Below, in pieces: positions 26,010 through 35,210 of a DNA stretch of 64,000 bases. The translations under genes were made by a program, and so were the position numbers. The notes beneath the pieces are model-generated. The model made no database searches and had not been told where the DNA came from. It was given only the letters and a program-made list of their open reading frames with translations. Position 1 is the first letter of the stretch; the number at the start of each line of letters is the position of its first letter. Origin of the DNA: Marinobacterium zhoushanense (lineage in GTDB: Bacteria > Pseudomonadota > Gammaproteobacteria > Pseudomonadales > Balneatricaceae); assembly GCF_014641945.1 (NCBI RefSeq), contig NZ_BMIJ01000004.1, positions 274,691-338,690 on the forward strand, read 5' to 3'.

Positions 26010-28631
26010 CTAAACCAGGCTCTTGCTGACCACCTCATACACATCCCTGGACAGCTCGCCACTGTCGAGTATCCGAGCAAGCTGCGCTTTCATCAGCAGC
26101 TGAACCTCTTCAGGGTAGCGTTTCCAGCGCGTCAATGGCGTCAACAGTCTGGAAGCGATCTGCGGATTCTGCTTGTTAAGCTGGATAATCCAATCCGCCA
26201 GATAGGCATAGCCACTACCATCGGCAGCATGGAAGCTCACTGCATTCTGGCCGCAGAACGCGGCAACCACCGAGCGCAACTTGTTGGGGTTGCGTGCATC
26301 GAACAGCGGGTGCTCCTGCAAGCGTTGAACGCGCCCCAGAGCGCCCGGCCATGGATCGCTGGCCTGGATCGAGAACCACTGGTTCATCACCAGCGCCTCA
26401 TGCTGCCACTGAGCCTGGAATTCGGCCAGCAGGCGTTCACCCGCCTGACGGAATCCGGAGTGCACCACCAGCGCCAGCGCCGCCTGTTGATCGGTCATGT
26501 TGTCGGCGTTGTTGAACTGCTCCTCGGCCAGGGTGAGCCAAACCTCCTCCCCGGTAGCCAGCAGGTAACCCAGGCTCAGGTTTTTCAGGCTTCGGCGCGC
26601 GCAAGCGGCCGCATCCGGCGCATAGGGCTCTTCACTGCTGCTACGGTTGTACACCGCGCTCCACTCGGGGAGCAACGCCTGCGCCAGCGCTTTGAGCAGG
26701 AACTCGCGTACCTCGTGGATCGCCTCGACGTCGATCACATCGGCCAACTCTGACAGGTAGGCTTCGCTGGGCAACCGCAGCAGGTGAGCGACCATGGCTG
26801 GGTCCAGGCTGGCATCAGTGAGCAGGCTACGCCAGGTATCGACCAGCGATTCGGGCAAGCGCAGCTCACGTCCGCTACGGTAGTCCACCATCAGCGATTG
26901 CATCAGCGCTACAGCGATACGCTGACCGGCATCCCAACGATTGAAGCCATCACAGTCATGCCGTAGCAGATGCAGTAATTGCTCGTCACTGTAACTGAAA
27001 CTGAGTTTGACCGGTGCAGAGAACCCACGTAACAACGAGGGTACCGGACGCTCGGACAGGTCATCGAAGCTGAAACTCTGCTCCGCATCGGTCAACTCCA
27101 GCACGCCGGCCGCAAGCTCTCGGCCGTCGGCTGCAAGCAGACCGTAGGCGATCGGCATATGGAATGGCAGCTTCTCATCCTGCCCCGGCGTTGCGGGGCA
27201 GCTTTGCCGAAACGTCAACCGGTAGCAACCGGCGACGTCATCCCAGCTATCGCTGACCTGGATTCGCGGCGTACCTGCCTGGCTGTACCAGCGTTTGAAC
27301 TGGGTGAGATCTCGTCCGGAAACATCGGCCATCGCCTGGACGAACTCGTCGGTGGTGACCGCCTGGCCGTCATGCCGCTCGAAATAAAGGTCGGTACCCC
27401 GACGGAACTGCTCGGGCCCGAGCAGAGTGTGCAGCATGCGCACAACCTCCGCGCCCTTCTCGTATACCGTCAGGGTGTAGAAGTTGGAGATCTCAATAAA
27501 GGATTCAGGCCGCACCGGATGCGCCATGGGACCGGCATCTTCCGCAAACTGCGCGGTACGCAACAGGGACACATCTTCGATGCGCTTGACGGTGCGAGAG
27601 TTCATGTCGGCCGAGAACTCAGCATCACGGAAAACGGTAAAGCCCTCCTTCAGACTGAGCTGGAACCAGTCGCGGCAAGTGACACGGTTGCCCGACCAGT
27701 TGTGGAAATACTCGTGCGCAACCACCCCTTCTACACGCTGGAATGCGGCGTCGGTGGTGGTCTGGGGACTGGCCAGCACACAGCTGGTATTGAAGATGTT
27801 AAGCCCCTTGTTTTCCATGGCCCCCATGTTGAAAAAGTCGACGGCGACGATCATGTAGATATCCAGATCGTACTCGCGACCATAGACCTGCTCATCCCAC
27901 TGCATCGCCCGTTTCAGCGACAGCATGGCGTGGTCCAGCTTGTCCAGATCCTTGCTGTCGGCATAGATCTGCAGTTTCACCGGCCGGCCAGAAGCGGTGG
28001 TGTAGCTATCCTCGAGCACAGCCAGATCACCGGCGACCAGCGCGAACAGGTAGGCTGGCTTAGGGAAGGGATCCTCCCAGGTCACGAAGTGGCGGCCATC
28101 GTCCTCATAGCCGGACTCCACCGGATTACCGTTGGAGAGCAGCACCGGGTATCGGCTGCGATCGGCCACGACCCTGGTACGAAACACGGACATTACGTCG
28201 GGACGGTCAGGATAGAAGGTGATGCGCCGGAACCCCTCCGCTTCGCACTGGGTGCAGAACATGCCGTCCGATTTGTACAGTCCCTCCAGCGCCGTATTCA
28301 GTTCAGGATGAATACGGGTCAGACACTCAAGGGTAAACTCCGTCGGCACCGAGGGAATCGTAAGCAGCTCTTCATTACGGCTAAAGTCACGCTCCGACAG
28401 GATCTCACCATTGATGCTTAGCCGACAAAGCTCAAGCGTCTCGTGCCCATGCAGCTCCAGCGCTGCCTTACTGCGCGTGCAGGCGGGGTTGCGTCGTACC
28501 CGCAGGGTCGCGCGGACCAGGGTTTCCTGCTCATCAAGCTCAAAACGCAGCTCGGTATGCTCTATCAGATAAGCGGGTACCTGGTAGTCTTTCAGGTAGA
28601 TTGGCTGCGGCTGCTGATTGTGTTGCGACAT
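26010..28631 (-). CDS. pepN: Aminopeptidase N
   Basis: This 873-residue M1 zinc aminopeptidase has the exopeptidase motif GAMEN and the zinc site HEYFHNWSGNRVT with downstream Glu. The four-domain plan and length match E. coli PepN. It removes N-terminal residues from peptides in the cytoplasm. The start at 28631 (MSQHNQQPQPIYLKDY) follows a good CAGGAGAGATA site and fits the family. A further upstream ATG adds 15 odd residues. It follows the DUF2797 gene by 13 bp and is probably co-transcribed with it. Confidence 0.96.
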   Translation of the reverse strand: MSQHNQQPQPIYLKDYQVPAYLIEHTELRFELDEQETLVRATLRVRRNPACTRSKAALELHGHETLELCRLSINGEILSERDFSRNEELLTIPSVPTEFTLECLTRIHPELNTALEGLYKSDGMFCTQCEAEGFRRITFYPDRPDVMSVFRTRVVADRSRYPVLLSNGNPVESGYEDDGRHFVTWEDPFPKPAYLFALVAGDLAVLEDSYTTASGRPVKLQIYADSKDLDKLDHAMLSLKRAMQWDEQVYGREYDLDIYMIVAVDFFNMGAMENKGLNIFNTSCVLASPQTTTDAAFQRVEGVVAHEYFHNWSGNRVTCRDWFQLSLKEGFTVFRDAEFSADMNSRTVKRIEDVSLLRTAQFAEDAGPMAHPVRPESFIEISNFYTLTVYEKGAEVVRMLHTLLGPEQFRRGTDLYFERHDGQAVTTDEFVQAMADVSGRDLTQFKRWYSQAGTPRIQVSDSWDDVAGCYRLTFRQSCPATPGQDEKLPFHMPIAYGLLAADGRELAAGVLELTDAEQSFSFDDLSERPVPSLLRGFSAPVKLSFSYSDEQLLHLLRHDCDGFNRWDAGQRIAVALMQSLMVDYRSGRELRLPESLVDTWRSLLTDASLDPAMVAHLLRLPSEAYLSELADVIDVEAIHEVREFLLKALAQALLPEWSAVYNRSSSEEPYAPDAAACARRSLKNLSLGYLLATGEEVWLTLAEEQFNNADNMTDQQAALALVVHSGFRQAGERLLAEFQAQWQHEALVMNQWFSIQASDPWPGALGRVQRLQEHPLFDARNPNKLRSVVAAFCGQNAVSFHAADGSGYAYLADWIIQLNKQNPQIASRLLTPLTRWKRYPEEVQLLMKAQLARILDSGELSRDVYEVVSKSLV

Positions 28632-28644
28632 TATCTCTCCTGAC

Positions 28645-29475
28645 TCACGCGCTGATGCTGACCCGATAGGCACCAAACTTGCGGATATTGATCACTCCAC
28701 TATCCAATATCAGATACTGCCCCTTGATACCAAGCAATGTACCGCTCACATCTGGACTCTTATCGAAGTTGAATGTCGCGATCTTTTGCGGATATTCAAG
28801 TACCGGGTATTCGATCCTGACCGCCTGCTGATCCGACAAATTGCGGATAGCCTCTGCACCATACTCGCTCTTCAGCGTTTCAATTTCACCTGCGCATAGC
28901 GTCAACAGGCGATCACGCTCCGCTTCGAGCTCTACCGGAGGGACATCCCCTTTCAACATGGCGCGCCAATTGGTTTTGTCACTGACATGAGCGGCGAAGA
29001 TCTGTTCCAGCAGACCCGAGTGGAGACGGTTATCCACTTCCAGGATCGGCAGCGCCTCAATAGCTCCCTGGTCGATCCATCGCGTCGGAATCTGAGTGCG
29101 CCGGGTGATGCCCACCTTGAGACCGGAGGAGTTTGCCAGATACACGATATGGGGGGCGAAGCAGTTACGCTCTCCCCAAGCCGGATCACGACAGGTCCCC
29201 TCATGAAAATGGCAGGTTTCCGGTTTGACGATACAGCTGTCGCATTGCGGCAACCGCGTGAAACAGGGGTAACAATACCCCTGGTTGAAGCTTTTGCGGG
29301 TTTTACGACCGCAGTGTAAACAGTTGATCTGCCCCTCATAGTGCAGTGCTATCGGTTGCCCCAGCAGCCGGTTCATATCGATCAGGCTGTCATCATCCAG
29401 CCTCAAGCGATAGCGGACGGGGCTTTCGAGGGCCACTTCCATCTTGCGCAACGCGCCGGTACCAAGTAACTCCAT
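28645..29475 (-). CDS. DUF2797 zinc-ribbon / GIY-YIG-like protein
   Basis: A 276-residue DUF2797 protein. It has a cysteine-rich zinc-binding region (INCLHCGRK, GYCYPCF, QCDSCI, ETCHFHEGTC) at about 50-105, then HIVYLANSSGLKVGITRRTQ, a GIY-YIG-like core with conserved Lys/Arg. The biochemical role is unknown. It may act on nucleic acid. The ATG at 29475 is preferred over an upstream TTG. It starts 6 bp after yeaC. Confidence 0.82.
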   Translation of the reverse strand: MELLGTGALRKMEVALESPVRYRLRLDDDSLIDMNRLLGQPIALHYEGQINCLHCGRKTRKSFNQGYCYPCFTRLPQCDSCIVKPETCHFHEGTCRDPAWGERNCFAPHIVYLANSSGLKVGITRRTQIPTRWIDQGAIEALPILEVDNRLHSGLLEQIFAAHVSDKTNWRAMLKGDVPPVELEAERDRLLTLCAGEIETLKSEYGAEAIRNLSDQQAVRIEYPVLEYPQKIATFNFDKSPDVSGTLLGIKGQYLILDSGVINIRKFGAYRVSISA

Positions 29476-29481
29476 CGACAA

Positions 29482-29751
29482 TTACTGTTCCGTCAGAATC
29501 TTCAGCGTTTCGGCCTGCAGCGGATCGCAGCCGTGCTGCTTGCCGTCAGGACGGGTACGATCGATATAGCCAACACGCTGCTCATCCGGCATCTCGCGCC
29601 TATGCTCATAGGCGATCACGGCGCGCAGACTGGTCTCGCGCTGCTCCTGGCTAAGGCGTTCGCCGTTGGGCCATTTGCCCAGTTCAACGGCACGCTTGAG
29701 CGCGTTATACACATCGGGCGTCATCGCCTCGATCATCTTTTCAAAGTTCAT
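29482..29751 (-). CDS. YeaC family protein (DUF1315)
   Basis: An 89-residue DUF1315 protein like E. coli YeaC: MTPDVYNALKRAVELGKWPN, then LSQEQRETSLRAVIAYE. Function unknown. The start at 29751 has AGGAG 9 nt upstream and the family N-terminus. It is the first gene of yeaC, DUF2797, pepN, an order also found in pseudomonads. Confidence 0.82.
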   Translation of the reverse strand: MNFEKMIEAMTPDVYNALKRAVELGKWPNGERLSQEQRETSLRAVIAYEHRREMPDEQRVGYIDRTRPDGKQHGCDPLQAETLKILTEQ

Positions 29752-29811
29752 CGAACATAACTCCTGCAACTGGCGTCCGGAACCGACAATGTTAGCACAG
29801 AGCGGTATCGT

Positions 29812-30663
29812 TCAGCGCGGCCCAAACAACCTTCCCAGCGGCCACCAGGCCAAGCCTGCCAGCAGCCCGACTAAGTGAGCGGTGTTGGCGATCGCGCCCA
29901 GCCCCGCTCCCTCCAGCACCCCGGTGAAACCCAACGCCAACCAAAGCACCATCAGCCCCATCAGCGCCGGAGGCAGGTTAAAGCGGTAGCGCGACTCCAG
30001 CCGATCCCAGAGCCAGGTATACCCCAGCAGCCCGAATACCACGCCGGACATACCGCCAAACATGGGCCCGGAAATCAGGTATTGCGCGACATTGGAGGCG
30101 ATACCACTGAACAGCACCACGCCCAGCAGCGCCCAGCTGCCCTGCAGCAGCTCGATTCGCTGACCGACCACCCAGACCCAAAGTAGATTAAACAGGATAT
30201 GCAGCACACTGAAATGAAGAAAGATCGGCGTAATCAGCCGCCACCACTGCCCTGAAGCCAACATCGCTTCCAGACTGTCGTAGCGGATCCCCTCACCTAC
30301 TATTCTGAAATCGGTCAGCGTCAGCAGCGCCATCCACTGCTCACTTCCGCCAAATCCGATCAACAGCGTACACAGAAAACTCAGACCAATCAGCGCCAAC
30401 GTCATGCGAATTCTAAGCGGCGTCGCCATCGATGGCACGACACGCCGCTTTCGGTTGGTACGGATCTCAACTGCATCCAGATCCCCGCCGTCACGCCAGA
30501 AGCGATACAGGGTGCGGACCTGCTCAGCGTCTACAGTTTGTGAAACCAGCAGAATCTGCCGCCCCTCCTTCTCTAACACGCGATGCGGAACCTCATGCTC
30601 CCACAGCAACGCAGTAAACGGCGCTAGATCCTCATCCAGCGGCACGTCCAGAACGGGGATCAA
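29812..30663 (-). CDS. glpG: Rhomboid intramembrane serine protease (GlpG type)
   Basis: A 283-residue protein with an N-terminal cytoplasmic rhomboid_N domain (residues 1-70), then six or more membrane helices. The catalytic serine is in GGMSGVVFGLLGY, the catalytic histidine in NTAHLVGLLAGL, and WWRLITPIFLHFSVLHILFN is the conserved loop/helix. It cleaves membrane helices inside the bilayer. Its ATG overlaps the phosphatase stop by 4 bp. Confidence 0.92.
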   Translation of the reverse strand: MIPVLDVPLDEDLAPFTALLWEHEVPHRVLEKEGRQILLVSQTVDAEQVRTLYRFWRDGGDLDAVEIRTNRKRRVVPSMATPLRIRMTLALIGLSFLCTLLIGFGGSEQWMALLTLTDFRIVGEGIRYDSLEAMLASGQWWRLITPIFLHFSVLHILFNLLWVWVVGQRIELLQGSWALLGVVLFSGIASNVAQYLISGPMFGGMSGVVFGLLGYTWLWDRLESRYRFNLPPALMGLMVLWLALGFTGVLEGAGLGAIANTAHLVGLLAGLAWWPLGRLFGPR

Positions 30664-31643
30664 CTGCCCAACTCCGTATCCAAGCGCCCCACCTCTCGCG
30701 CCACGTCCACCCAGACAAACTTGTCCTTGCGCAGCACTTTCTCATCGTCCAGACGATACGCTACCAGCTTGCCGTATTTGACCGCACTGTAATCAAGGCA
30801 GGCGATATTATCGGTCAACGGAACCGGCAGTCCCTCGCACCAGTAGTGGCCCATGAACAGCAACTTCTGTTCCGGCCCGTAATACAGCAGGTCCGCATGC
30901 TGACTATCGGTTAACGGCAAACGCGCAATATGTTCGGGCAAGGGGTCGGGCTGAAACACTACGTCACCCATACGCTGGGGGTCTTCAGCCCAGAACTTGG
31001 TACGGAAGAAGCGTCGCTTGAAACCATCCTTGCTGACGATAACCTCATCGTTGGGCAGGCGCAGGTGGGTACCCCGCAGCAACCTGTCCATCACCTCCCA
31101 CTCGAAGCTCTCAGGCACAGCGGAACGGTGCAAAAAATCCCTGTCTATGCGATTTCCACCCTGCTCAGACCTGAACCTGTCGATAAGTCCCTGATGCCAA
31201 CAAGCGTGCACGGCCCGGAACCGCTCGGTCTCCAGAAAGAGTGGCAGTTGCATGAACCACTCCAGATAATCATCCAGCTCCGCCTGATGACCGCTGAACT
31301 GATCGAGTGTTTGCTGAATGATGCGTTGATGGCGTGGTGTATGCTCGCGCAGGTAACCATCGACCCCGCTGCCCGGTGTCAGGTAGCAGAGCAGGTTGTA
31401 CTCATGATTACCCATGATGATCTCTGCCTGCCCGGCCTCAACCATCCCCCGCACGATATGCAGCGCTTCGCGTATATGAGGCCCCCTGTCGACGATATCG
31501 CCGATAAAGACCGCTTTACGCACCGGGTGTTGGTAAACCCCGTCAATCCTGCGATAGCCCATCCGATCAAGCAGCAGGCACAGGCTGATCGCACAGCCGT
31601 GCACATCCCCGATCAGATCGACCCCCTGAAAACCGTTGCTCAC
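30660..31643 (-). CDS. Calcineurin-like metallophosphoesterase
   Basis: About 327 residues. The metal-binding series GDVHG, GDIVDRG and GNHEYN within the first 110 residues and GHYW near 240 define a PPP/diadenosine-tetraphosphatase-like metallophosphoesterase. The substrate could be a phosphoprotein or dinucleotide. The GTG at 31643 with AGGTGGG upstream is preferred to a GTG three codons earlier that nearly abuts the nadK stop. It lies between nadK and glpG, overlapping glpG by 4 bp. Confidence 0.85.
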   Translation of the reverse strand: MSNGFQGVDLIGDVHGCAISLCLLLDRMGYRRIDGVYQHPVRKAVFIGDIVDRGPHIREALHIVRGMVEAGQAEIIMGNHEYNLLCYLTPGSGVDGYLREHTPRHQRIIQQTLDQFSGHQAELDDYLEWFMQLPLFLETERFRAVHACWHQGLIDRFRSEQGGNRIDRDFLHRSAVPESFEWEVMDRLLRGTHLRLPNDEVIVSKDGFKRRFFRTKFWAEDPQRMGDVVFQPDPLPEHIARLPLTDSQHADLLYYGPEQKLLFMGHYWCEGLPVPLTDNIACLDYSAVKYGKLVAYRLDDEKVLRKDKFVWVDVAREVGRLDTELGS

Positions 31644-31652
31644 AAGACCCAC

Positions 31653-32534
31653 CTATTCACCCAACTTAGTACCCCAACCCAACTTCTCACGGCATGTGCG
31701 GTAGAAGTCATAATTGAGCGGGTGCAGAAGTTTTAATTTATGCGGCTTCTTGTGGATTGTCACGGTATCGCCCGGCGATAGCGCAATGTTCATCTGCCCG
31801 TCACAGGAGATCGATGGATAGGTTTCATTACGCTCGCTGATCACCAGCTTGAGCTCACTGTTACCATCCACAACGATCGGACGGCTGGAGAGGGTATGGG
31901 GGAACATCGGCACCAGCACCAAAGCATCCAACTTCGGATGCATGATGGGCCCGCCACCCGACAGTGCGTAGGCCGTGGAGCCGGTTGGGGTCGATACGAT
32001 CAGGCCGTCCGAGCGCTGCGTATAGACGAACTGCCCCTCGATATAGAGTTCGAACTCGATCATCCGGGTAGCCTTACCCGGGTGCAGCACACAGTCATTT
32101 AACGCCGTGGACTCGGCGATCGGCTCCCCCTCGCGCTTGACGGTTACATCGATCAGGAAGCGGGTATCGACAGAGTAGCGACCCGCAAGCACCTCACCAA
32201 CCTTCTCCTCTATCTCGTCCGGCGCAATATCGGTCAGAAAGCCCAGATTACCTCTATTCACGCCCAGCACCGGCACATGACTCTGCGCCAGAGAGCGGGC
32301 GGCGCCGAGCAGGCTGCCATCGCCACCGACAACAATGACCAGATCGCAGGCTTCTCCCATTCGGGATTGCTTGGCGACTTGGCGCCCATGACCCGGCATC
32401 ACCTCAGCGATTTTCTGATCGAGTATGACGTTCAACCCCTGATCGTCCAGATAACGGATCAGCGATTTCAAGGTATCGATCACCTTCTTACTACCCAGAC
32501 GACCGATTAACCCGATGTTGCGAAAATTCTCCAT
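31653..32534 (-). CDS. nadK: NAD kinase
   Basis: A 293-residue NAD kinase making NADP from NAD and ATP. GGDGSLLGAARSL holds the catalytic Asp. NRGNLGFLTDI, the NE/D-type segment SESTALNDCVLH and STPTGSTAYALSGGGP follow. It is the first of nadK, phosphatase, glpG. Confidence 0.96.
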   Translation of the reverse strand: MENFRNIGLIGRLGSKKVIDTLKSLIRYLDDQGLNVILDQKIAEVMPGHGRQVAKQSRMGEACDLVIVVGGDGSLLGAARSLAQSHVPVLGVNRGNLGFLTDIAPDEIEEKVGEVLAGRYSVDTRFLIDVTVKREGEPIAESTALNDCVLHPGKATRMIEFELYIEGQFVYTQRSDGLIVSTPTGSTAYALSGGGPIMHPKLDALVLVPMFPHTLSSRPIVVDGNSELKLVISERNETYPSISCDGQMNIALSPGDTVTIHKKPHKLKLLHPLNYDFYRTCREKLGWGTKLGE

Positions 32535-32583
32535 ACTCTACCCTTAGTTATGCCTTTAGGTTGGGACACCGCTAAGTGCTTCA

Positions 32584-33564
32584 TTATACGAGCTGCGGCC
32601 CAACAAAGGCAGACGCGCCGGTTTCAACACGTGACAGCATACCCCTGCGCCCCTGCAAGCCCCCCGAGTGCAGCAACAACACCCTGCTACCCGGCGCAAT
32701 CTGCCCCCTGACAACACGGCGGTTCAATGCCGCCATCATCTTCAAGGTATACACCGGATCCAGCGGGACGCCGATTCGACACTCAAAGCTTAACAGGAAC
32801 GCCGCCAACTCATGCGTCAGCTTGGCATAACCGCCGAAAGCGCCGGCATGATCCAGACACCAGCCCTGCGGATCCGACACCTGAGCCTGGCTCAACAACT
32901 CACGCACCCTATGCTCGCCCGCGTCTCCCAACGCCAACACCGGCACACCAACAACCTGAGTCCGAGAAGGCTTTCCCGCGATCACGCCGGCAAGCGTGCC
33001 GCCTGTACCCATCGCACAAACGAAATAGTCCGGAGCAGACCAGTCCGAGCCCTGGACAGACTGCCAAATGGTCCTGCAACCTTGCACGGCATCAGCATTA
33101 CTCCCCCCTTCGGGCAATACTTCCCAGCCGAGGTACTCTTGCGCCAACGTCGCCAAAAAAGCCGGGGCGTCCCTGTCGCGGTATTCATCACGACTGAGAT
33201 ACACCAACTGCATCCCCCAGCGCTGCGCGTCCTCCAGCATCGCTGTTGAAGCCTGAGCCGGATGACCTCGCACCATCCCCAACGTCCGTATACCAAAAGA
33301 GTTACCGACATAAGCCAGGGCATGAAGGTGATTGGACCAGACACCCCCAAAGCTGAGAACCCGAGGCCGCTCGCCTGATTCGAGCCGCTGCAGCAGAGGA
33401 AGCAGCTTGAACCACTTGTTCCCGCTGATCTGCGGATGAAGAAGATCAATGCGCAGCAGCCCCACCGTAATGTTGTACTGACGATAGAAAGCGCTATGCA
33501 ACGGCGTTACACTGGCCAACCCTGTCTGAAACGACGCTGACTCCCGGCTCAATTTACCCGACAC
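32584..33564 (-). CDS. PLP-dependent D-cysteine desulfhydrase / ACC deaminase-like enzyme
   Basis: This 326-residue fold-type II PLP enzyme has its Schiff-base lysine in SGNKWFKLLPLL near residue 50. The phosphate loop resembles AMGTGGTLAGVIAG near 205. Family members desulfurate D-cysteine or deaminate 1-aminocyclopropane-1-carboxylate. Sequence alone does not decide between them. The start is GTG with GAGGTGAAGT upstream. Single gene, divergent to DoxX. Confidence 0.88.
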   Translation of the reverse strand: MSGKLSRESASFQTGLASVTPLHSAFYRQYNITVGLLRIDLLHPQISGNKWFKLLPLLQRLESGERPRVLSFGGVWSNHLHALAYVGNSFGIRTLGMVRGHPAQASTAMLEDAQRWGMQLVYLSRDEYRDRDAPAFLATLAQEYLGWEVLPEGGSNADAVQGCRTIWQSVQGSDWSAPDYFVCAMGTGGTLAGVIAGKPSRTQVVGVPVLALGDAGEHRVRELLSQAQVSDPQGWCLDHAGAFGGYAKLTHELAAFLLSFECRIGVPLDPVYTLKMMAALNRRVVRGQIAPGSRVLLLHSGGLQGRRGMLSRVETGASAFVGPQLV

Positions 33565-33717
33565 TTCACCTCGCCCTCAGCCGCACTTCCCGGCCATATT
33601 CTGACGATTATCAATACTACCCTCGGCCAATCACTTCGACACAAAGAATCTGTAGTTAAACATGTTGATGGGGATTAAAGTACGCCACACAACGCCTACC
33701 AAAAGGAGATTTAAGGC

Positions 33718-34140
33718 ATGCTCAGCGCATTCAATCGCTATCTGGACGCACCGGATCTTGGAAAACTCATACTGCGTGTTTCATTCGCAGCAATGATGTT
33801 TCTGCACGGCTGGCACAAGGTTACACACGGAATCGACGGCATATTCAAGATGCTGACCGCCCACGGCCTACCCGAGTTTATTGGCTACGGCGTCTACCTT
33901 GGCGAAGTACTTGCCCCCATCCTGCTTATTCTCGGCATTCTAACTCGACCCTCCGCACTGCTTATGTTGGGCACCATGGTATTTGCCTGGCTTCTTGCCG
34001 GCACGGAGCAGACCTTTACATTGACCAAAGTTGGGGCATGGGGCATCGAGCACATGATGGTATATTTCTTCGCTTCCCTGGCGATCCTCTTTTTGGGTAG
34101 CGGCCGCTACTCAGTGGTCAGCAATCCGAACCTGCGTTGA
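33718..34140 (+). CDS. DoxX family membrane protein
   Basis: A 140-residue four-helix DoxX protein: LILRVSFAAMMFLHGWHKVT at the first helix, then IGYGVYLGEVLAPILLILG and LMLGTMVFAWLLAG. DoxX proteins are linked to redox and thiol homeostasis in several bacteria, with no agreed activity. A strong AAGGAG lies upstream of the ATG. Confidence 0.88.
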   Translation: MLSAFNRYLDAPDLGKLILRVSFAAMMFLHGWHKVTHGIDGIFKMLTAHGLPEFIGYGVYLGEVLAPILLILGILTRPSALLMLGTMVFAWLLAGTEQTFTLTKVGAWGIEHMMVYFFASLAILFLGSGRYSVVSNPNLR

Positions 34141-34154
34141 AAGCCCGGCCGCAA

Positions 34155-34183
34155 AGAGTCCACGTCGTTTCGATGCGGACTCT
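34155..34183. terminator. Hairpin between doxX and the tRNA array
   Basis: AGAGTCC/GGACTCT arms with a partly paired interior lie 15 nt after doxX. On the other strand they lie about 225 nt after the last tRNA. No T-run follows. It is the only visible candidate to end either transcript. The rest of 34141-34407 holds a diverged copy of the tRNA spacer (from about 34362) and no gene. Confidence 0.3.
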
Positions 34184-34407
34184 GACCAACGCCAGATCAA
34201 CTGCCCAGAACCTGCCAAGACTCGCTCCATATCACCAAGTATCGGCACGAGCGACAACAGATCGCGTGCAATACAAGGGGGGAGTGGAATATTAGGGTTG
34301 CGTTGCTTACGGGGTGAAGAACTTGAAGTGGTGGAATCTACGGGCTCGGCAACCCGAAACACCTTGAGAGCCGCCTGACGGGTATTCCAACCCAGATATC
34401 TCAAAGC

Positions 34408-34484
34408 TGGCGGAACGGACGGGACTCGAACCCGCGACCCCCTGCGTGACAGGCAGGTATTCTAACCAACTGAACTACCGCTCC
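34408..34484 (-). tRNA. tRNA-Asp (GTC), copy 1
   Basis: A 77-nt gene starting GGAGCGG, with anticodon GTC in CCTGTCACG, the T-loop GGTTCGAGTCC and an encoded CCA. It is last in the transcribed order of a seven-tRNA array. Identical to copies 2 and 4. Confidence 0.97.
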
Positions 34485-34490
34485 GCGTCT

Positions 34491-34566
34491 TGGTGGGCGA
34501 AGAGGGGTTCGAACCCCCGACCCTCTGCTTGTAAGGCAGATGCTCTCCCAACTGAGCTATTCGCCC
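34491..34566 (-). tRNA. tRNA-Val (TAC), copy 1
   Basis: A 76-nt gene with acceptor GGGCGAA/TTCGCCC, anticodon TAC in CTTACAAG, and encoded ACCA. Six bases separate it from tRNA-Asp copy 1. Confidence 0.97.
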
Positions 34567-34616
34567 AAAACGCTGGCTTCTTATTACGACCCTCTTCAGC
34601 ACTTCGAGAGAGAAGT

Positions 34617-34692
34617 TGGCGGAATTCACGACCGCTCCTGTGAAGAGCGCGAGCCGGAACTCCTTGAGAGCGGACAGGCAGGTATTCTAACC
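34617..34692 (-). repeat. tRNA-Asp remnants in spacer 1
   Basis: 34617-34638 joins the tRNA-Asp 3' end (TGGCGGAA) to its 5' end (ACCGCTCC) through 6 bases, as if the middle had been deleted. 34673-34692 repeats 20 bases of the D-arm/anticodon-stem part exactly. These are probably decayed copies left by unequal recombination. Confidence 0.7.
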
Positions 34693-34707
34693 CATATCTC
34701 TCAAAAT

Positions 34708-34784
34708 TGGCGGAACGGACGGGACTCGAACCCGCGACCCCCTGCGTGACAGGCAGGTATTCTAACCAACTGAACTACCGCTCC
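34708..34784 (-). tRNA. tRNA-Asp (GTC), copy 2
   Basis: A 77-nt gene identical to copy 1, GTC anticodon, encoded CCA. It begins the second 300-bp repeat unit. Confidence 0.97.
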
Positions 34785-34790
34785 GCGTCT

Positions 34791-34866
34791 TGGTGGGCGA
34801 AGAGGGGTTCGAACCCCCGACCCTCTGCTTGTAAGGCAGATGCTCTCCCAACTGAGCTATTCGCCC
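34791..34866 (-). tRNA. tRNA-Val (TAC), copy 2
   Basis: A 76-nt gene identical to Val copy 1, TAC anticodon, encoded CCA. Confidence 0.97.
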
Positions 34867-34911
34867 AAAACGCTGGCTTTATATACGACTCTTCAGCACT
34901 TTGAAGAGAAG

Positions 34912-34987
34912 TTTGCGGATTCACGACCGCTCCGGTGAAGAGCGCGAGCCGGAACTCCTTGAGAGCGGACAGGCAGGTATTCTAACC
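34912..34987 (-). repeat. tRNA-Asp remnants in spacer 2
   Basis: The same structure as spacer 1 but more eroded: 34912-34933 joins tRNA ends, and 34968-34987 carries the same exact 20-base D-arm/anticodon fragment. Confidence 0.65.
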
Positions 34988-35002
34988 CATATCTCTCAAA
35001 AT

Positions 35003-35079
35003 TGGCGGAATGGACGGGACTCGAACCCGCGACCCCCTGCGTGACAGGCAGGTATTCTAACCAACTGAACTACCACTCC
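35003..35079 (-). tRNA. tRNA-Asp (GTC), copy 3, variant acceptor stem
   Basis: A 77-nt gene that differs from the other Asp copies at two positions only: the 5' arm reads GGAGTGG and the 3' arm CCATTCC. This converts the C5-G68 pair to T5-A68 and keeps pairing. Anticodon GTC and CCA are intact, so it should be functional. Confidence 0.96.
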
Positions 35080-35085
35080 GCGTCT

Positions 35086-35161
35086 TGGTGGGCGAAGAGG
35101 GGTTCGAACCCCCGACCCTCTGCTTGTAAGGCAGATGCTCTCCCAACTGAGCTATTCGCCC
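35086..35161 (-). tRNA. tRNA-Val (TAC), copy 3
   Basis: A 76-nt gene identical to the other Val copies, TAC anticodon, encoded CCA. The spacer to Asp copy 4 is short (49 bp) compared with the earlier spacers. Confidence 0.97.
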
Positions 35162-35210
35162 AAAACGCTGGCTTCTTATTACGACCCTCTCAGCACTTCG
35201 AGAGAGAAGT

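Noticed and set aside
27159..28421. A 420-codon open frame opposite pepN
   Set aside because: Antisense shadow of pepN with His/Gly/Val-rich composition typical of complement translation.
34111..34404. A 97-codon minus-strand frame between doxX and the tRNA array
   Set aside because: It overlaps the doxX end, starts inside a diverged tRNA spacer copy, and has no recognisable domain.
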